This document shows, one piece after another, positions 18,363-27,638 of a DNA stretch of 64,000 nt; within the stretch, counting starts at the first letter, position 1; each line of letters starts with the position of its first letter. The DNA comes from Pseudoalteromonas sp049257235. GTDB lineage: Bacteria; Pseudomonadota; Gammaproteobacteria; Enterobacterales; Alteromonadaceae. Both the position numbers and the translations under genes were made by a program. Below the pieces are notes generated by a model. It was not told where the DNA came from. It saw only the letters and a program-made list of their open reading frames with translations, and made no database searches. Where the stretch lies: assembly GCF_049257235.1 (NCBI RefSeq), contig NZ_JBMMUF010000002.1:371593-435592 (forward strand), read 5' to 3'.

Positions 18363-19642
18363 TGGACTCACTTCGCTTAGAACCAATTAAAAAAGTGCAA
18401 GGTGAGGTGACATTACCAGGCTCAAAAAGCTTATCAAATCGTATTTTGTTGCTCGCAGCTTTATGTGATGGCGCCACCACGGTAACCAATTTACTCGACA
18501 GCGACGATATCCGTCACATGTTGAGTGCGCTAGATGCAATGGGTGTTAAAGTCGATCTTAATGATGATAAGACTCAAGCCACAGTCCATGGGCAAGGGGG
18601 GCGACTGTCAACTCCGGCGCGGCCGCTGTTTTTAGGTAATGCCGGTACAGCTTATCGGCCGTTAACTGCCGTTTTGGCTGCAACGCAAGGGCAATTTGAA
18701 CTTGTTGGTGAGCCGCGTATGGAAGAGCGCCCAATAGGGCACCTCGTAGATGCTTTGCAAGCCTTAGGCGCGGATGTATCTTATTTGAAATCTAAAGATT
18801 ATCCCCCTTTAGCGATTAATGGTAAAACGCTTGCTGGTGGTGAGGTAAGTATCGATGGCAGTATCTCTAGTCAGTTCTTAACCGCACTGCTAATGGCGGC
18901 GCCTATGTTCAGTGGCGATACGGTGATTACCATTAAAGGTGAGTTGGTATCAAAACCATATATCGATATTACCTTGGGTGTCATGGCCAAATTCGGCGTT
19001 GATGTACAAAATAATAACTATCAAAGCTTTGTTGTTAAAGGTAATCAACAGTATCGCTCACCCAAAGAAATAATGGTTGAGGGTGATGCATCTTCAGCGT
19101 CTTATTTTATCGCAGCAGCAGCGATTAATGGTGGTGAAATTACCATTAACGGTGTTGGTGCTGATAGTGTGCAAGGTGACATTGGTTTTGCCAAAGTAAT
19201 GGAACAAGTCGGCGCTGAAATAGACTGGTATAGCGATAGGCTTGTTGTACGCAAAGGTCAGTTGGTGGGAGTGGATATTGATGCCAATGCCATTCCTGAT
19301 GCCGCGATGACATTGGCAACAGTGGCGCTGTTTGCAAAAGGCAAAACGGCCATTCGCAATATCTATAATTGGCGAGTAAAGGAAACAGACCGTTTGTATG
19401 CCATGGCAACTGAACTCAAAAAATTGGGCGCAGAGGTCGTCGAAGGGCATGATTTCATCGAAATCACCCCGGTTGCACAATTAAAAGATGTCGCCATCGA
19501 TACCTATAACGATCACCGTATCGCGATGTGTTTTTCAATGGTGGCAGTTGGCGGTGCACCGGTAACAATAAATGATCCAGGCTGCACTGCAAAAACATTC
19601 CCTACCTATTTTGACACCCTTGCCAGCGTAAGCTGTGCGTAA
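18362..19642 (+). CDS. aroA: 5-enolpyruvylshikimate-3-phosphate synthase AroA
   Basis: Sixth step of the shikimate pathway: condenses shikimate-3-phosphate and phosphoenolpyruvate. The ATG at 18362 overlaps the serC stop by one base and gives 426 residues (427 in E. coli), beginning MDSLRLEPIKKV. The substrate motif LPGSKSLSNRILLLAAL is present, and NYNDHRIAM-type residues occur as TYNDHRIAMCFSM. The PEP-site loop reads GNAGTAYRPL, where class I enzymes usually have GNAGTAMRPL, so the residue equivalent to Met99 is Tyr. KETDRLYAMATELKKLGA near 340 is intact. Confidence 0.97.
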   Translation: MDSLRLEPIKKVQGEVTLPGSKSLSNRILLLAALCDGATTVTNLLDSDDIRHMLSALDAMGVKVDLNDDKTQATVHGQGGRLSTPARPLFLGNAGTAYRPLTAVLAATQGQFELVGEPRMEERPIGHLVDALQALGADVSYLKSKDYPPLAINGKTLAGGEVSIDGSISSQFLTALLMAAPMFSGDTVITIKGELVSKPYIDITLGVMAKFGVDVQNNNYQSFVVKGNQQYRSPKEIMVEGDASSASYFIAAAAINGGEITINGVGADSVQGDIGFAKVMEQVGAEIDWYSDRLVVRKGQLVGVDIDANAIPDAAMTLATVALFAKGKTAIRNIYNWRVKETDRLYAMATELKKLGAEVVEGHDFIEITPVAQLKDVAIDTYNDHRIAMCFSMVAVGGAPVTINDPGCTAKTFPTYFDTLASVSCA

Positions 19643-19650
19643 TCTATGCG

Positions 19651-19686
19651 CTCGCGGTTGACCTTAATCGCGGGCCATATTTTTCA
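19651..19686 (+). terminator. Probable terminator after aroA
   Basis: A 9-base stem (two G-U pairs) formed by CTCGCGGTT and AATCGCGGG around a 6-base loop, followed by CCATATTTTTC. It starts 9 bases after the aroA stop. Confidence 0.55.
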
Positions 19687-19796
19687 ATCTGTTACAAACT
19701 AATCCTAAAAATATCCACTAGATACGGGAATTTAAACAAAACTTCACGTATAATACCGCCGTTTTAGAATGTTTGCTGTGCATGCAGGAGGTTTAA

Positions 19797-20510
19797 ATGC
19801 AGGCATCAATGCCGGTGATCACTGTTGATGGTCCAAGTGGATCAGGTAAAGGAACCGTGTGTCGCTTACTCGCGCAAAAGTTGGGCTGGGATGTGCTCGA
19901 TAGCGGTGCGATATATCGTGTTTTAGCGTTAGCAGCGCTACACCATCAAATTGCACTAGACAACGAGGAAGCATTAGTCCCTCTTGCCGCTAATTTAGAT
20001 GTGCAGTTTGCTTTTGATGCAGACAATCACAGCAGCAAAATCATCCTAGAGGGTGAGGAAGTTACACATGGCATCCGCAATGAAGAAGTCGGTGCAGCAG
20101 CCTCTAAAGTGGCTGCGTTACCACGTGTACGTGAAGCTTTGTTACGTCGTCAGCGTGCATTTAGAACTGAAGCAGGGTTAATTGCAGACGGGCGCGACAT
20201 GGGCACCGTTATTTTTCCAGACGCGAACGTGAAAATATTCTTGATTGCAAGCGCACAAGAGCGTGCCCAACGCAGGTATAAAGAGTTGAAGGCTAAAGGT
20301 CTGGATGTTACACTAAGTGGTCTACTTGAAGACATTCAAGCACGCGATGAGCGTGATATGAATCGTGCAGTGGCTCCTTTGGTTGCCGCTGATGACGCTA
20401 TTACGCTTGACACAACTGAGCTAGATGCTCAGCAAGTGTTTGTTGTAGTACAAAAAATACTCGAAGATGCTGTGCTAGCTGGTAAGCTAGAGAGTGCGAG
20501 TATTAGGTAA
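19797..20510 (+). CDS. cmk: Cytidylate kinase
   Basis: Phosphorylates CMP and dCMP with ATP. It has 237 residues (227 in E. coli). The P-loop is VDGPSGSGKGT at residues 10-20, and CMP-binding and lid residues are in IADGRDMGTVIFPDA and RAQRRYKELKAKG. The start is fixed by a perfect AGGAGG at 19786-19791, 5 bases before the ATG. A TATAAT sequence at 19750-19755 could be part of its promoter. The order cmk-rpsA-ihfB is conserved with E. coli. Confidence 0.97.
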   Translation: MQASMPVITVDGPSGSGKGTVCRLLAQKLGWDVLDSGAIYRVLALAALHHQIALDNEEALVPLAANLDVQFAFDADNHSSKIILEGEEVTHGIRNEEVGAAASKVAALPRVREALLRRQRAFRTEAGLIADGRDMGTVIFPDANVKIFLIASAQERAQRRYKELKAKGLDVTLSGLLEDIQARDERDMNRAVAPLVAADDAITLDTTELDAQQVFVVVQKILEDAVLAGKLESASIR

Positions 20511-20608
20511 ATATTTATTTCGCATGAGCAGGACGCACGTGCATTTTTAACAACCCCGCTGAGCAGTGAAGCGACGTGGTGAATTTAACTTATAGAGACG
20601 TATTAAGT

Positions 20609-22276
20609 ATGTCAGAAAATTTTGCGCAGTTATTTGAAGAAAGCCTACAGGGTTTTGAAGCTCAACAGGGCTCAATCGTAAAAGGTACCGTAATTTCTAT
20701 CGAGAACAACATCGTTCTTGTAGACGCTGGCCTTAAGTCAGAAAGTGCTATCCCTGCAGAGCAGTTCAAAAATACTGCTGGTGAACTAGAAGTTGCTGTT
20801 GGTGACGAAGTTGATGTTGCACTAGATGCAATCGAAGACGGTTTCGGTGAAACTATCCTTTCTCGCGAAAAAGCGAAGCGCCACGAAGCGTGGATCCGCC
20901 TTGAGAAAGCATGTGAAGAAAACGAAACTGTTACAGGTATCATCAATGGTAAGGTTAAAGGTGGTTTCACTGTTGAAGTTGACACTATCCGTGCCTTCCT
21001 ACCTGGTTCACTTGTTGATGTTCGTCCAGTACGTGATACAGCTCACCTTGAAGGTAAAGAGCTTGAATTTAAAGTTATCAAGCTTGACCAGAAGCGTAAC
21101 AACGTAGTTGTTTCTCGCCGTGCAGTTATCGAATCAGAGAACTCACAAGAGCGTGAAGAACTTCTTCAAAACCTTGTTGAAGGTCAAGAAGTTAAAGGTA
21201 TCGTTAAGAACCTTACAGACTACGGTGCGTTCGTTGACCTTGGTGGTGTAGACGGTCTACTACACATCACTGACATGGCGTGGAAGCGTGTTAAGCACCC
21301 TTCAGAAATCGTGAATGTTGGCGACGAAATCAACGTTAAAGTTCTTAAATTCGACAAAGATAAGACTCGTGTATCTCTAGGTCTTAAGCAACTTGGCGAA
21401 GATCCATGGCAAGAAATTGCTAACCGTTACCCAGAAGGCGCTAAGCTATCTGGTCGTGTAACTAACCTTACTGATTACGGCTGTTTCGTAGAAATCGAAG
21501 AAGGCGTTGAAGGTCTAGTACACGTTTCAGAGATGGATTGGACAAACAAAAACATCCACCCATCAAAAGTTGTTTCACTAGGTGACAACGTTGAAGTAAT
21601 GGTTCTTGAAATCGACGAAGAGCGTCGTCGTATTTCTCTAGGTCTTAAGCAGTGTAAAGCTAACCCGTGGCAAGAATTTGCTCGTCTTCAAAACAAAGGC
21701 GACCAAGTTAAAGGTAAGATCAAGTCAATCACTGACTTCGGTATCTTCATCGGTCTTGACGGCGGCATCGACGGTCTTGTACACCTTTCAGACATCTCTT
21801 GGAACACTCCAGGCGAAGAAGCTGTACGTGAGTACAAGAAAGGCGACGAAATCACTGCAATCGTACTTCAAGTTGACCCAGAGCGTGAGCGTATCTCTCT
21901 AGGTGTTAAGCAAATTGAAGCTGATCCTTTCAATAACTACCTAGACGCAAACAAAAAAGGTGCTATTGTTAAAGGTACAGTGACAGCTGTTGACGCGAAA
22001 GGCGCAACTGTTGAGCTTATCGAAGGCGTTGAAGGTTACATCCGTGTAGCTGACATTGCACAAGAGCGTGTTGAAGATGCAACTGCAGTTGTTTCTGAAG
22101 GCCAAGAAATCGAAGCTAAGTTTGTAGGCGTAGATCGTAAGAACCGCGCTATCAGCTTATCTGTTAAAGCGATCTTCGAAGCAGAAGAAAAAGAAGCATT
22201 AGAAAAACTTAAGGCAGATGAGCCTCAGTTCGAAAATGCGATGGCTGCTGCATTTAAAAATGCACAAAAAGACTAA
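20609..22276 (+). CDS. rpsA: 30S ribosomal protein S1
   Basis: Essential translation-initiation protein that binds mRNA leaders. The ATG at 20609 is chosen (555 residues; 557 in E. coli) because MSENFAQLFEESLQGFEAQQ matches the family start, whereas the in-frame extension to 20576 has no counterpart. Six S1 domains are visible, beginning around residues 20, 105, 190, 275, 360 and 450. Repeats 3-5 carry LTDYGAFVDLGGVDGLLHITDM-like signatures. Codon choice in the later half is very biased, in keeping with high expression. The 98-base leader after cmk could be the target of S1 autoregulation. Confidence 0.98.
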   Translation: MSENFAQLFEESLQGFEAQQGSIVKGTVISIENNIVLVDAGLKSESAIPAEQFKNTAGELEVAVGDEVDVALDAIEDGFGETILSREKAKRHEAWIRLEKACEENETVTGIINGKVKGGFTVEVDTIRAFLPGSLVDVRPVRDTAHLEGKELEFKVIKLDQKRNNVVVSRRAVIESENSQEREELLQNLVEGQEVKGIVKNLTDYGAFVDLGGVDGLLHITDMAWKRVKHPSEIVNVGDEINVKVLKFDKDKTRVSLGLKQLGEDPWQEIANRYPEGAKLSGRVTNLTDYGCFVEIEEGVEGLVHVSEMDWTNKNIHPSKVVSLGDNVEVMVLEIDEERRRISLGLKQCKANPWQEFARLQNKGDQVKGKIKSITDFGIFIGLDGGIDGLVHLSDISWNTPGEEAVREYKKGDEITAIVLQVDPERERISLGVKQIEADPFNNYLDANKKGAIVKGTVTAVDAKGATVELIEGVEGYIRVADIAQERVEDATAVVSEGQEIEAKFVGVDRKNRAISLSVKAIFEAEEKEALEKLKADEPQFENAMAAAFKNAQKD

Positions 22277-22293
22277 GATTTAGTCTAGTCTTA

Positions 22294-22318
22294 GGAAGGG
22301 CGAAAGCCCTTCCTATTG
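22294..22318 (+). terminator. Hairpin between rpsA and ihfB
   Basis: GGAAGGGC-GAAA-GCCCTTCC at 22294-22313: a perfect 8-base stem with a GNRA loop, followed only by TATTGTA. The weak T-run suggests partial termination, so that ihfB is expressed below rpsA. Confidence 0.65.
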
Positions 22319-22340
22319 TAAGCCCTTGAAAGGAAACATT

Positions 22341-22628
22341 ATGACCAAGTCAGAATTAATAGAACAACTTGCGGAAAAATATTCTCATGTCCAAGCACGC
22401 GACGTTGAGAATGCAGTAAAAGAAATTCTAGAACAGATGGCAGGTTCATTATCAGAAGCAGAACGCATTGAAATTCGTGGCTTCGGTAGTTTCTCACTCC
22501 ATTACAGAGCTCCACGTACTGGTCGTAACCCAAAAACAGGTGAGACAGTAGAGCTAGATGGAAAGTACGTTCCTCACTTTAAGCCAGGCAAGGAATTGCG
22601 CGATCGCGTTAACGCGAGCATTCAATAA
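22341..22628 (+). CDS. ihfB: Integration host factor beta subunit
   Basis: DNA-bending nucleoid protein that pairs with IhfA (not in this window). The ATG at 22341 gives 95 residues starting MTKSELIEQLAEKYSH; the upstream in-frame ATG at 22326 lies before the AAAGGAAA ribosome site. The DNA-inserting arm RAPRTGRNPKTGETVEL carries the intercalating proline, and the end KYVPHFKPGKELRDRVN matches E. coli IhfB closely. Confidence 0.98.
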   Translation: MTKSELIEQLAEKYSHVQARDVENAVKEILEQMAGSLSEAERIEIRGFGSFSLHYRAPRTGRNPKTGETVELDGKYVPHFKPGKELRDRVNASIQ

Positions 22629-22650
22629 TCAGGGATGGAGTAACCGCTGA

Positions 22651-22950
22651 GTGAAGGTGTTTAAAATCATTCTTTATGTACTGTTTGTTTTTATTGCCTT
22701 CGTGCTAGGGTCGCAAAACCCACAAGCGGTCAAAGTCAATTATTTGATAGCCAGTGCTAATATGCCGCTCGCTGCATTGATGAGTGTTTGTTTTATTATT
22801 GGTTTATTAATTGGTTGTTTCATTACTCTTCGCCTTTTCTCCCGATTAAAATGGCAGAATTATCGTCTTCAAAAGCGAAACGAAAAACTAGCACGTGACG
22901 CTCAGGAGCAGTTTCAAGATAAGACTCCAGATTTAGTCGAAGAGCGCTAG
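22651..22950 (+). CDS. lapA: Lipopolysaccharide assembly protein LapA
   Basis: A 99-residue inner-membrane protein with two transmembrane segments (about residues 3-22 and 41-63) and a basic cytoplasmic coiled-coil tail (RLKWQNYRLQKRNEKLARD). The motif GSQNPQAVKVNYLIA between the helices is the LapA/DUF1049 signature. It works with LapB and FtsH in controlling LpxC and thus lipopolysaccharide synthesis. The start is GTG at 22651. lapB begins two bases after its stop. Confidence 0.93.
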   Translation: MKVFKIILYVLFVFIAFVLGSQNPQAVKVNYLIASANMPLAALMSVCFIIGLLIGCFITLRLFSRLKWQNYRLQKRNEKLARDAQEQFQDKTPDLVEER

Positions 22951-22952
22951 TT

Positions 22953-24089
22953 ATGCTTGAACTGTTGTTTTTACTCTTACCCGTAGCCGCCGGATATGGT
23001 TGGATCATGGGTAAAAACAGTGCAAAAAATCAAGCCCATCAGCAAAATAGAAAAATAACAGCACAATACAGCAAGGGACTTAAGTTCTTGCTTGATAGAG
23101 AAGATGATCAAGGCTTAGAGCACCTTATTGAAATTCTTGAAGTATCAGCTGATTCAGTAGAGCACTACCTTACGCTCGCAACTTTGTTTCGCCGCAGAGG
23201 CGAATTAGACAGAGCGATTAAAATCCACGAATTATTACTCGAACATCCAAACTTAAATCAGCAACAGCAAATCGATGTCCGCTTAGAGCTTGCACAAGAT
23301 TATATCCTCGCAGGTTTGCTCGATAGTGCCGAAGAGCACCTTCTTATCCTCATAAAGCAAAATAGTGCGCAAGCGCTAGAGCCACTTATCTCCTTGTACT
23401 CTCAGACCCGTGATTGGCAAAAGGGTATAGCGTTACATCTTCGCTACGCACACCTGTTTTTGCAGCGCCAACACAAAATCGCCATAGCTAACTTTTATTG
23501 TGAAGCCGGGATCAGTGCACAAAAAACTGAATTAATGTCACAAGCTCTGGGCGTTGGTGAACCAAGTATTCGGCCACTATACGAACTTGGGAAAATGGCA
23601 TTTGCTAGAGAGGATTATGTTCAGGCTATTCACTATTGGCGAGATTTGCTATATCACTTTACTGTGAGTTCGCCTTTAGTGCTTGAAAACTTGGCGTTGA
23701 GCTATCGACACCTGCATTTAGAACATCAATTTGAACATGTCTTAAGTGAATTATTAGAGCAAGGTGGTATCGGCATAAAGATTCAGTACTGCCAGTATTT
23801 GCTCAAAGATGGCAAGCGCAAAGAAGCTGTTGAATTTATAACTAAGAGTTTAAAGAAACAACCTAATATTCGAGGCTTTCGTTTTTTGCTACAATTGCTC
23901 GCTGGGCAGAACGTGCAACTCGACGAAGCACTCAACCCAATTGACAAACTAATTCAATCTTACATTGACACCAAAGCAGAGTACCAATGCCAGCATTGTG
24001 GTTTTCAGAGCCACAGTCATTATTGGCTGTGTCCTTCTTGTAGACATTGGGAGTCGATGCAACCAAGCCGTGGGCTTGATGGTTTTTAA
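22953..24089 (+). CDS. lapB: Lipopolysaccharide assembly protein LapB
   Basis: A 378-residue protein with one N-terminal membrane anchor (residues 1-20), a series of TPR helices (roughly 40-330), and a C-terminal rubredoxin-like zinc ribbon (CQHCGFQSHSHYWLCPSC). In E. coli LapB bridges FtsH and LpxC and sets the amount of LPS. The NSAKNQAHQQNRKITAQYSKGLKFLL stretch after the anchor (residues 22-47) is conserved in the family. It is coupled to lapA and lies 11 bases from pyrF, the same order as E. coli. Confidence 0.96.
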   Translation: MLELLFLLLPVAAGYGWIMGKNSAKNQAHQQNRKITAQYSKGLKFLLDREDDQGLEHLIEILEVSADSVEHYLTLATLFRRRGELDRAIKIHELLLEHPNLNQQQQIDVRLELAQDYILAGLLDSAEEHLLILIKQNSAQALEPLISLYSQTRDWQKGIALHLRYAHLFLQRQHKIAIANFYCEAGISAQKTELMSQALGVGEPSIRPLYELGKMAFAREDYVQAIHYWRDLLYHFTVSSPLVLENLALSYRHLHLEHQFEHVLSELLEQGGIGIKIQYCQYLLKDGKRKEAVEFITKSLKKQPNIRGFRFLLQLLAGQNVQLDEALNPIDKLIQSYIDTKAEYQCQHCGFQSHSHYWLCPSCRHWESMQPSRGLDGF

Positions 24090-24100
24090 ACAGGAATAAC

Positions 24101-24802
24101 ATGAACGCCGTTGATTCTAAAAAAGTAGTAATAGCCTTAGACTATGACGATAAAGCAAGTGCGTTGGCATTTGTAAAACAACTATCACCTGATACATGCC
24201 GATTAAAAGTAGGTAAAGAGATGTTTACTTACTTTGGCCCTGAGTTTGTAAAGGAATTGGTAGATTTGGGCTTTGATGTTTTCCTTGATCTAAAGTTTCA
24301 TGACATTCCAAATACGGTTGCAAAGGCGGTAAAAGCAGCTGCGGATTTAGGTGTGTGGATGGTCAATGTACACGCCAGTGGTGGTGTTGAGATGATGCAA
24401 AAGGCTAAAGAGATCCTTGCACCATACGGCGATAAAGCCCCCATTCTTATCGCGGTTACAGTGCTTACCAGTATGGATGAGGCACAATTGAAGCAATTAG
24501 GTGTTGAGAAAACACCACAAGAACAAGTGCTTTATCTTGCTAAACTGACTCAACAAGCTGGGCTTGATGGTGTCGTGTGTTCGGCGCAAGAAGCGAAACT
24601 ACTTAAAGAGCAGTTAGGCGAGTCGTTTAAATTGATCACTCCAGGTATTCGTCCAGCGGGAAGCGATGCTGGGGACCAAAAACGTATCATGACTCCGAAG
24701 CAGGCTGTGGAAAATGGCAGTGATTATCTTGTGATTGGTCGTCCAATTACCCAGGCTGCAGACCCTGTAAAAGTATTAAATGACATCAACGCAAGTTTGT
24801 AA
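24101..24802 (+). CDS. pyrF: Orotidine 5-phosphate decarboxylase
   Basis: Last step of UMP synthesis. It has 233 residues, normal for the family. The catalytic Asp-Lys-Asp network is in FLDLKFHDIPNTV near residues 64-76. Phosphate-binding residues are in LITPGIRPAGSDAGDQKRI and YLVIGRPITQAADP. Unlike E. coli it is not followed by a SUI1-like gene. Confidence 0.97.
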   Translation: MNAVDSKKVVIALDYDDKASALAFVKQLSPDTCRLKVGKEMFTYFGPEFVKELVDLGFDVFLDLKFHDIPNTVAKAVKAAADLGVWMVNVHASGGVEMMQKAKEILAPYGDKAPILIAVTVLTSMDEAQLKQLGVEKTPQEQVLYLAKLTQQAGLDGVVCSAQEAKLLKEQLGESFKLITPGIRPAGSDAGDQKRIMTPKQAVENGSDYLVIGRPITQAADPVKVLNDINASL

Positions 24803-24885
24803 TAGCTTGTATATAATAACAATAATAAAAAGTGTGCAGTGATTCACTGACCTCTTTGACACTAAGCGTTAGCTAGGAGTATAGA

Positions 24886-25269
24886 GTGAAGTATGTACTA
24901 TTGATTATCTTGCTTGCAGGTGCCGGTTACTATTACCACAGATACACGACCACTCAAGATAACGAGCAAGCAATGCAATTGTTACTTGAACAAATTGAGT
25001 ATCAAAATGTGGATTTGTTTGAACTAAAAGACGCATCGGTGAAACGCGTGTACGCAATATGCGCAAACAATGAGGAAATGTTATTGCAATCAAGCCGCAG
25101 TGTAGAAAGTTGTATGCAGGCGCACGATTCAAAACAACCTCAGTGTGCAGAGCATATTTTCCGTTTGGCACCACTGAGCATAGAGTCTCGCAAAGACATG
25201 GTAGATTATGCTAAGCGATATACTCGCTGCACCTTACCTTACAAAGATTTAAAGTATCAATCACTGTAA
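24886..25269 (+). CDS. Small membrane-anchored or exported protein, function unknown
   Basis: A 127-residue protein I do not recognise. It starts at GTG after TAGGAG (spacing about 8). Residues 2-18 form one hydrophobic segment (YVLLIILLAGAGYYY) without a lipobox or clear signal-peptidase site, so a signal anchor is likely. The rest is polar and contains four cysteines (YAICANN, ESCMQAH, PQCAEH, TRCTLPY) that could form two disulfides in the periplasm. It sits between pyrF and a strong terminator and is probably its own unit, with a possible AT-rich promoter at 24808-24830. Confidence 0.7.
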   Translation: MKYVLLIILLAGAGYYYHRYTTTQDNEQAMQLLLEQIEYQNVDLFELKDASVKRVYAICANNEEMLLQSSRSVESCMQAHDSKQPQCAEHIFRLAPLSIESRKDMVDYAKRYTRCTLPYKDLKYQSL

Positions 25270-25272
25270 ATG

Positions 25273-25298
25273 AAAGCGCGACCTTATGGTCGCGCTTT
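25273..25298. terminator. Bidirectional terminator overlapping a stop codon
   Basis: AAAGCGCGACC-TTAT-GGTCGCGCTTT: a perfect 11-base stem between convergent genes. The TAA of the CvfB-like gene (25284-25286) lies inside the hairpin, so the final codons of that gene form half of the terminator. Confidence 0.9.
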
Positions 25299-26123
25299 TA
25301 GTTTAATTTGTGTTGCTTCAATATCGATGAGGCCTTCTTTAAACAAACCACCGATGGCTTTTTTAAAGTTCGCTTTGGACGTACCAAATTGACGTTTTAT
25401 AGCGTCTGGTGCCGATTTGTCACCCAGTGCTACTGTGCCGCCTCGGGCATTAAGTTCATCAATGATCTGCTGTTTCAGCGGGTCGATTTTTGCCATACCT
25501 GGCGCTTCAAGTACAACATCTATTTTGCCGTCTTCACGACAGTGTTGCACATAGGCGTCAAGACGCTGGCCAACAAACAGGTTGCGATGAACGCGATTGT
25601 GGAAAATGAGTCCCCAATGTAGCTCATCAACAATCACTTTATAGCCCAAGTCAGTTTTGCCAGCGACGATAATGTTTACGCTGTCACCTGATTTGTAACT
25701 CGGCATCGCACGACCAACAAATTTGTTGAGATTACTAGATGCACAAATTCGTTTTGAGGCATTATCAAGATACAGTTTTACGAGGTAGCTCCGCTCTGGC
25801 TGCATCTTTGGCTTTTGCTCATTAAATGGTACCAGCAGGTCTTTTTCTAACCCCCAGTCCATAAATGCGCCCACTTTGTTAACTTGCTTAACCTGCAACA
25901 GTGCAAAGTCACCAACTTGCGCCAACGGTTTGGTGCGTGTCGCAGTTGGGTGCCCCATGTTATCGAGATAGACAAACACGCTTAGGCTGTCGCCTTGTTC
26001 GATATCTTGTGGCGCTTGCTCAGCAGGTAAAAAGACTTCGCCTAAATCAGTGCTGCGAAGATAGACACCTTCGCCGGCAACCTCATCAACAAACAGTGTT
26101 TGCCACTGTCCTAAACTACTCAT
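25284..26123 (-). CDS. CvfB/YitL family S1-like RNA-binding protein
   Basis: A 279-residue protein with tandem S1-like beta barrels: one around residues 5-60 (VAGEGVYLRS...GEVFLPAEQAP), one around 65-130 (VGDFALLQVKQVNKVGAFMDWGLEKDLLVPFNEQ), and a further one at 145-210. It ends in a winged-helix domain (DKSAPDAIKRQFGTSKANFKKAIGGLFKEGLI). This is the CvfB (conserved virulence factor B) architecture; family members bind RNA. The TTA/CAT overlap at 26123 couples it to the upstream RNA helicase gene, so an RNA-metabolism role is likely. Confidence 0.87.
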   Translation of the reverse strand: MSSLGQWQTLFVDEVAGEGVYLRSTDLGEVFLPAEQAPQDIEQGDSLSVFVYLDNMGHPTATRTKPLAQVGDFALLQVKQVNKVGAFMDWGLEKDLLVPFNEQKPKMQPERSYLVKLYLDNASKRICASSNLNKFVGRAMPSYKSGDSVNIIVAGKTDLGYKVIVDELHWGLIFHNRVHRNLFVGQRLDAYVQHCREDGKIDVVLEAPGMAKIDPLKQQIIDELNARGGTVALGDKSAPDAIKRQFGTSKANFKKAIGGLFKEGLIDIEATQIKLKARP

Positions 26124-27478
26124 TATTCTTCCTCATCCTGTACAGGTTTTGGCTTGCGCTTTAATGAACCCATCGCATTGGGGTCAAATGGCGCCTTGAT
26201 AGGCTTTTTGGGCCTAGCAACTTTACCTTTATGCGCTTTAGGTTTAGTCGACTTAGCGACCTTATCTACTTTTTTGTCGCCACGTGTTGGCTTTTTCACC
26301 GCAGGTTTTGGTTTGGTAAAGCCTTTGAACTTTCCAACGAGCCCGTCAATTTGACTAAAAGGTAGCGGACGACGCATAAATTGATTGATGGCTAAATAGC
26401 TTTGCCAATCTTTTGGTCCAACCAACGAGATGGCAAAACCCTTAAAGCCTGCGCGACCTGTACGGCCAATACGGTGGATATATTCTTCAGCATTTTTTGG
26501 CAAATCAAAATTGATTACATGAGTCACGTTAAGTAAATCTAGTCCGCGCGATGCAACATCCGTGGTGATAAGCACTTGATACAGACCACGACTAAAGCTG
26601 TCCATTATTTCCAAGCGTTTGTTTTGTGCCATCGCGCCCTCAAGTGCAACTGCCTTGAGACCATGCTCACTTACTTTGTCACATAAACGCTGCGTGTCCT
26701 CACGAGTCGCCGTAAAGATGATGCATTGGCCTAGCGCGTTTTCATTGGCGAGCAAATGTTCAAGCAAGGCTTCTTTATGATCTAAGTGATCAGCTAAATA
26801 TAAGCGCTGATTAATATCGCTGTGTTCATCTGTAGCGGCACTGATACTCACGCCTTTTGGATTTTTCAGTAAGTTACGTGATAGTGCACTCACTTGAGCA
26901 TGTTCAAGTGTCGCTGAAAATAACAAGCTTTGACGCAACCTGTGATCAGCACTTTGGTTTATAAGCTCAACCTGTTCAGTAAAACCAAGGTCAAGAATTC
27001 GGTCCGCCTCGTCAAATATCAGCATCTCTAAGCCGCTTAAATGCAGCGACCGGCCATCTAGGTGGTCGGCGATACGACCCGGCGTGCCGATTACAAAGTG
27101 AGGGTCCTTGCGCAGCGCCTTTACTTGGTCATTGTAATTTTCGCCACCGAGAATTTTAACTGCACTTAACGCAGTGCCCGCAATCAGCAATCGTAATTGC
27201 GAATATACTTGCGTAGCTAACTCACGCGTTGGGGTGACTATCAACACACGAGGATCGCGTTTTGATAGTGCTTTTTGCTTCATCACTCGCTGAACTGCAG
27301 GTAACAGGAATGCCAGGGTTTTCCCTGAGCCCGTTTTCGACTGCGCAAATAAATCATGTCCAGCCAATGCTAATGGAATCGCTTGGGCTTGGATATCGGT
27401 AGGGGTGGTAATACCTTGGTGTGTCATTTGTGCGCACAAACGCGAATCGATACCCAAATCACTAAATTGCAAATTCAC
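26123..27478 (-). CDS. DEAD-box ATP-dependent RNA helicase, SrmB/RhlE-like
   Basis: A 451-residue helicase with all core motifs: Q-motif (GITTPTDIQAQAIP), I (AQSKTGSGKT), Ia (PTRELA), Ib (GTPGRI), II (DEAD), III (SAT), V (TDVASRGLDL) and VI (HRIGRTGRAG). The C-terminal tail from about residue 390 is rich in Lys and Pro, as expected for nonspecific RNA contact. HLDHKEALLEHLL and IIFTATREDTQRL resemble SrmB, a 50S-assembly helicase, but assignment to a subfamily is uncertain. Its stop overlaps the CvfB-like start by one base. Confidence 0.93.
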   Translation of the reverse strand: MNLQFSDLGIDSRLCAQMTHQGITTPTDIQAQAIPLALAGHDLFAQSKTGSGKTLAFLLPAVQRVMKQKALSKRDPRVLIVTPTRELATQVYSQLRLLIAGTALSAVKILGGENYNDQVKALRKDPHFVIGTPGRIADHLDGRSLHLSGLEMLIFDEADRILDLGFTEQVELINQSADHRLRQSLLFSATLEHAQVSALSRNLLKNPKGVSISAATDEHSDINQRLYLADHLDHKEALLEHLLANENALGQCIIFTATREDTQRLCDKVSEHGLKAVALEGAMAQNKRLEIMDSFSRGLYQVLITTDVASRGLDLLNVTHVINFDLPKNAEEYIHRIGRTGRAGFKGFAISLVGPKDWQSYLAINQFMRRPLPFSQIDGLVGKFKGFTKPKPAVKKPTRGDKKVDKVAKSTKPKAHKGKVARPKKPIKAPFDPNAMGSLKRKPKPVQDEEE

Positions 27479-27638
27479 TCTCCACTAAAAAATACGTTTA
27501 ATACAGCGATATTATAACTTAATGCAGGCGTTATCTGGCAGCAAATTTTGCGTTTTTGCGCATTTGCAGTAAAATACGCGCCCCTAATGCGCCGGATTTG
27601 CGATTCGGTTTAGTTAAAAGCAATTAAAAGGTACTTCA

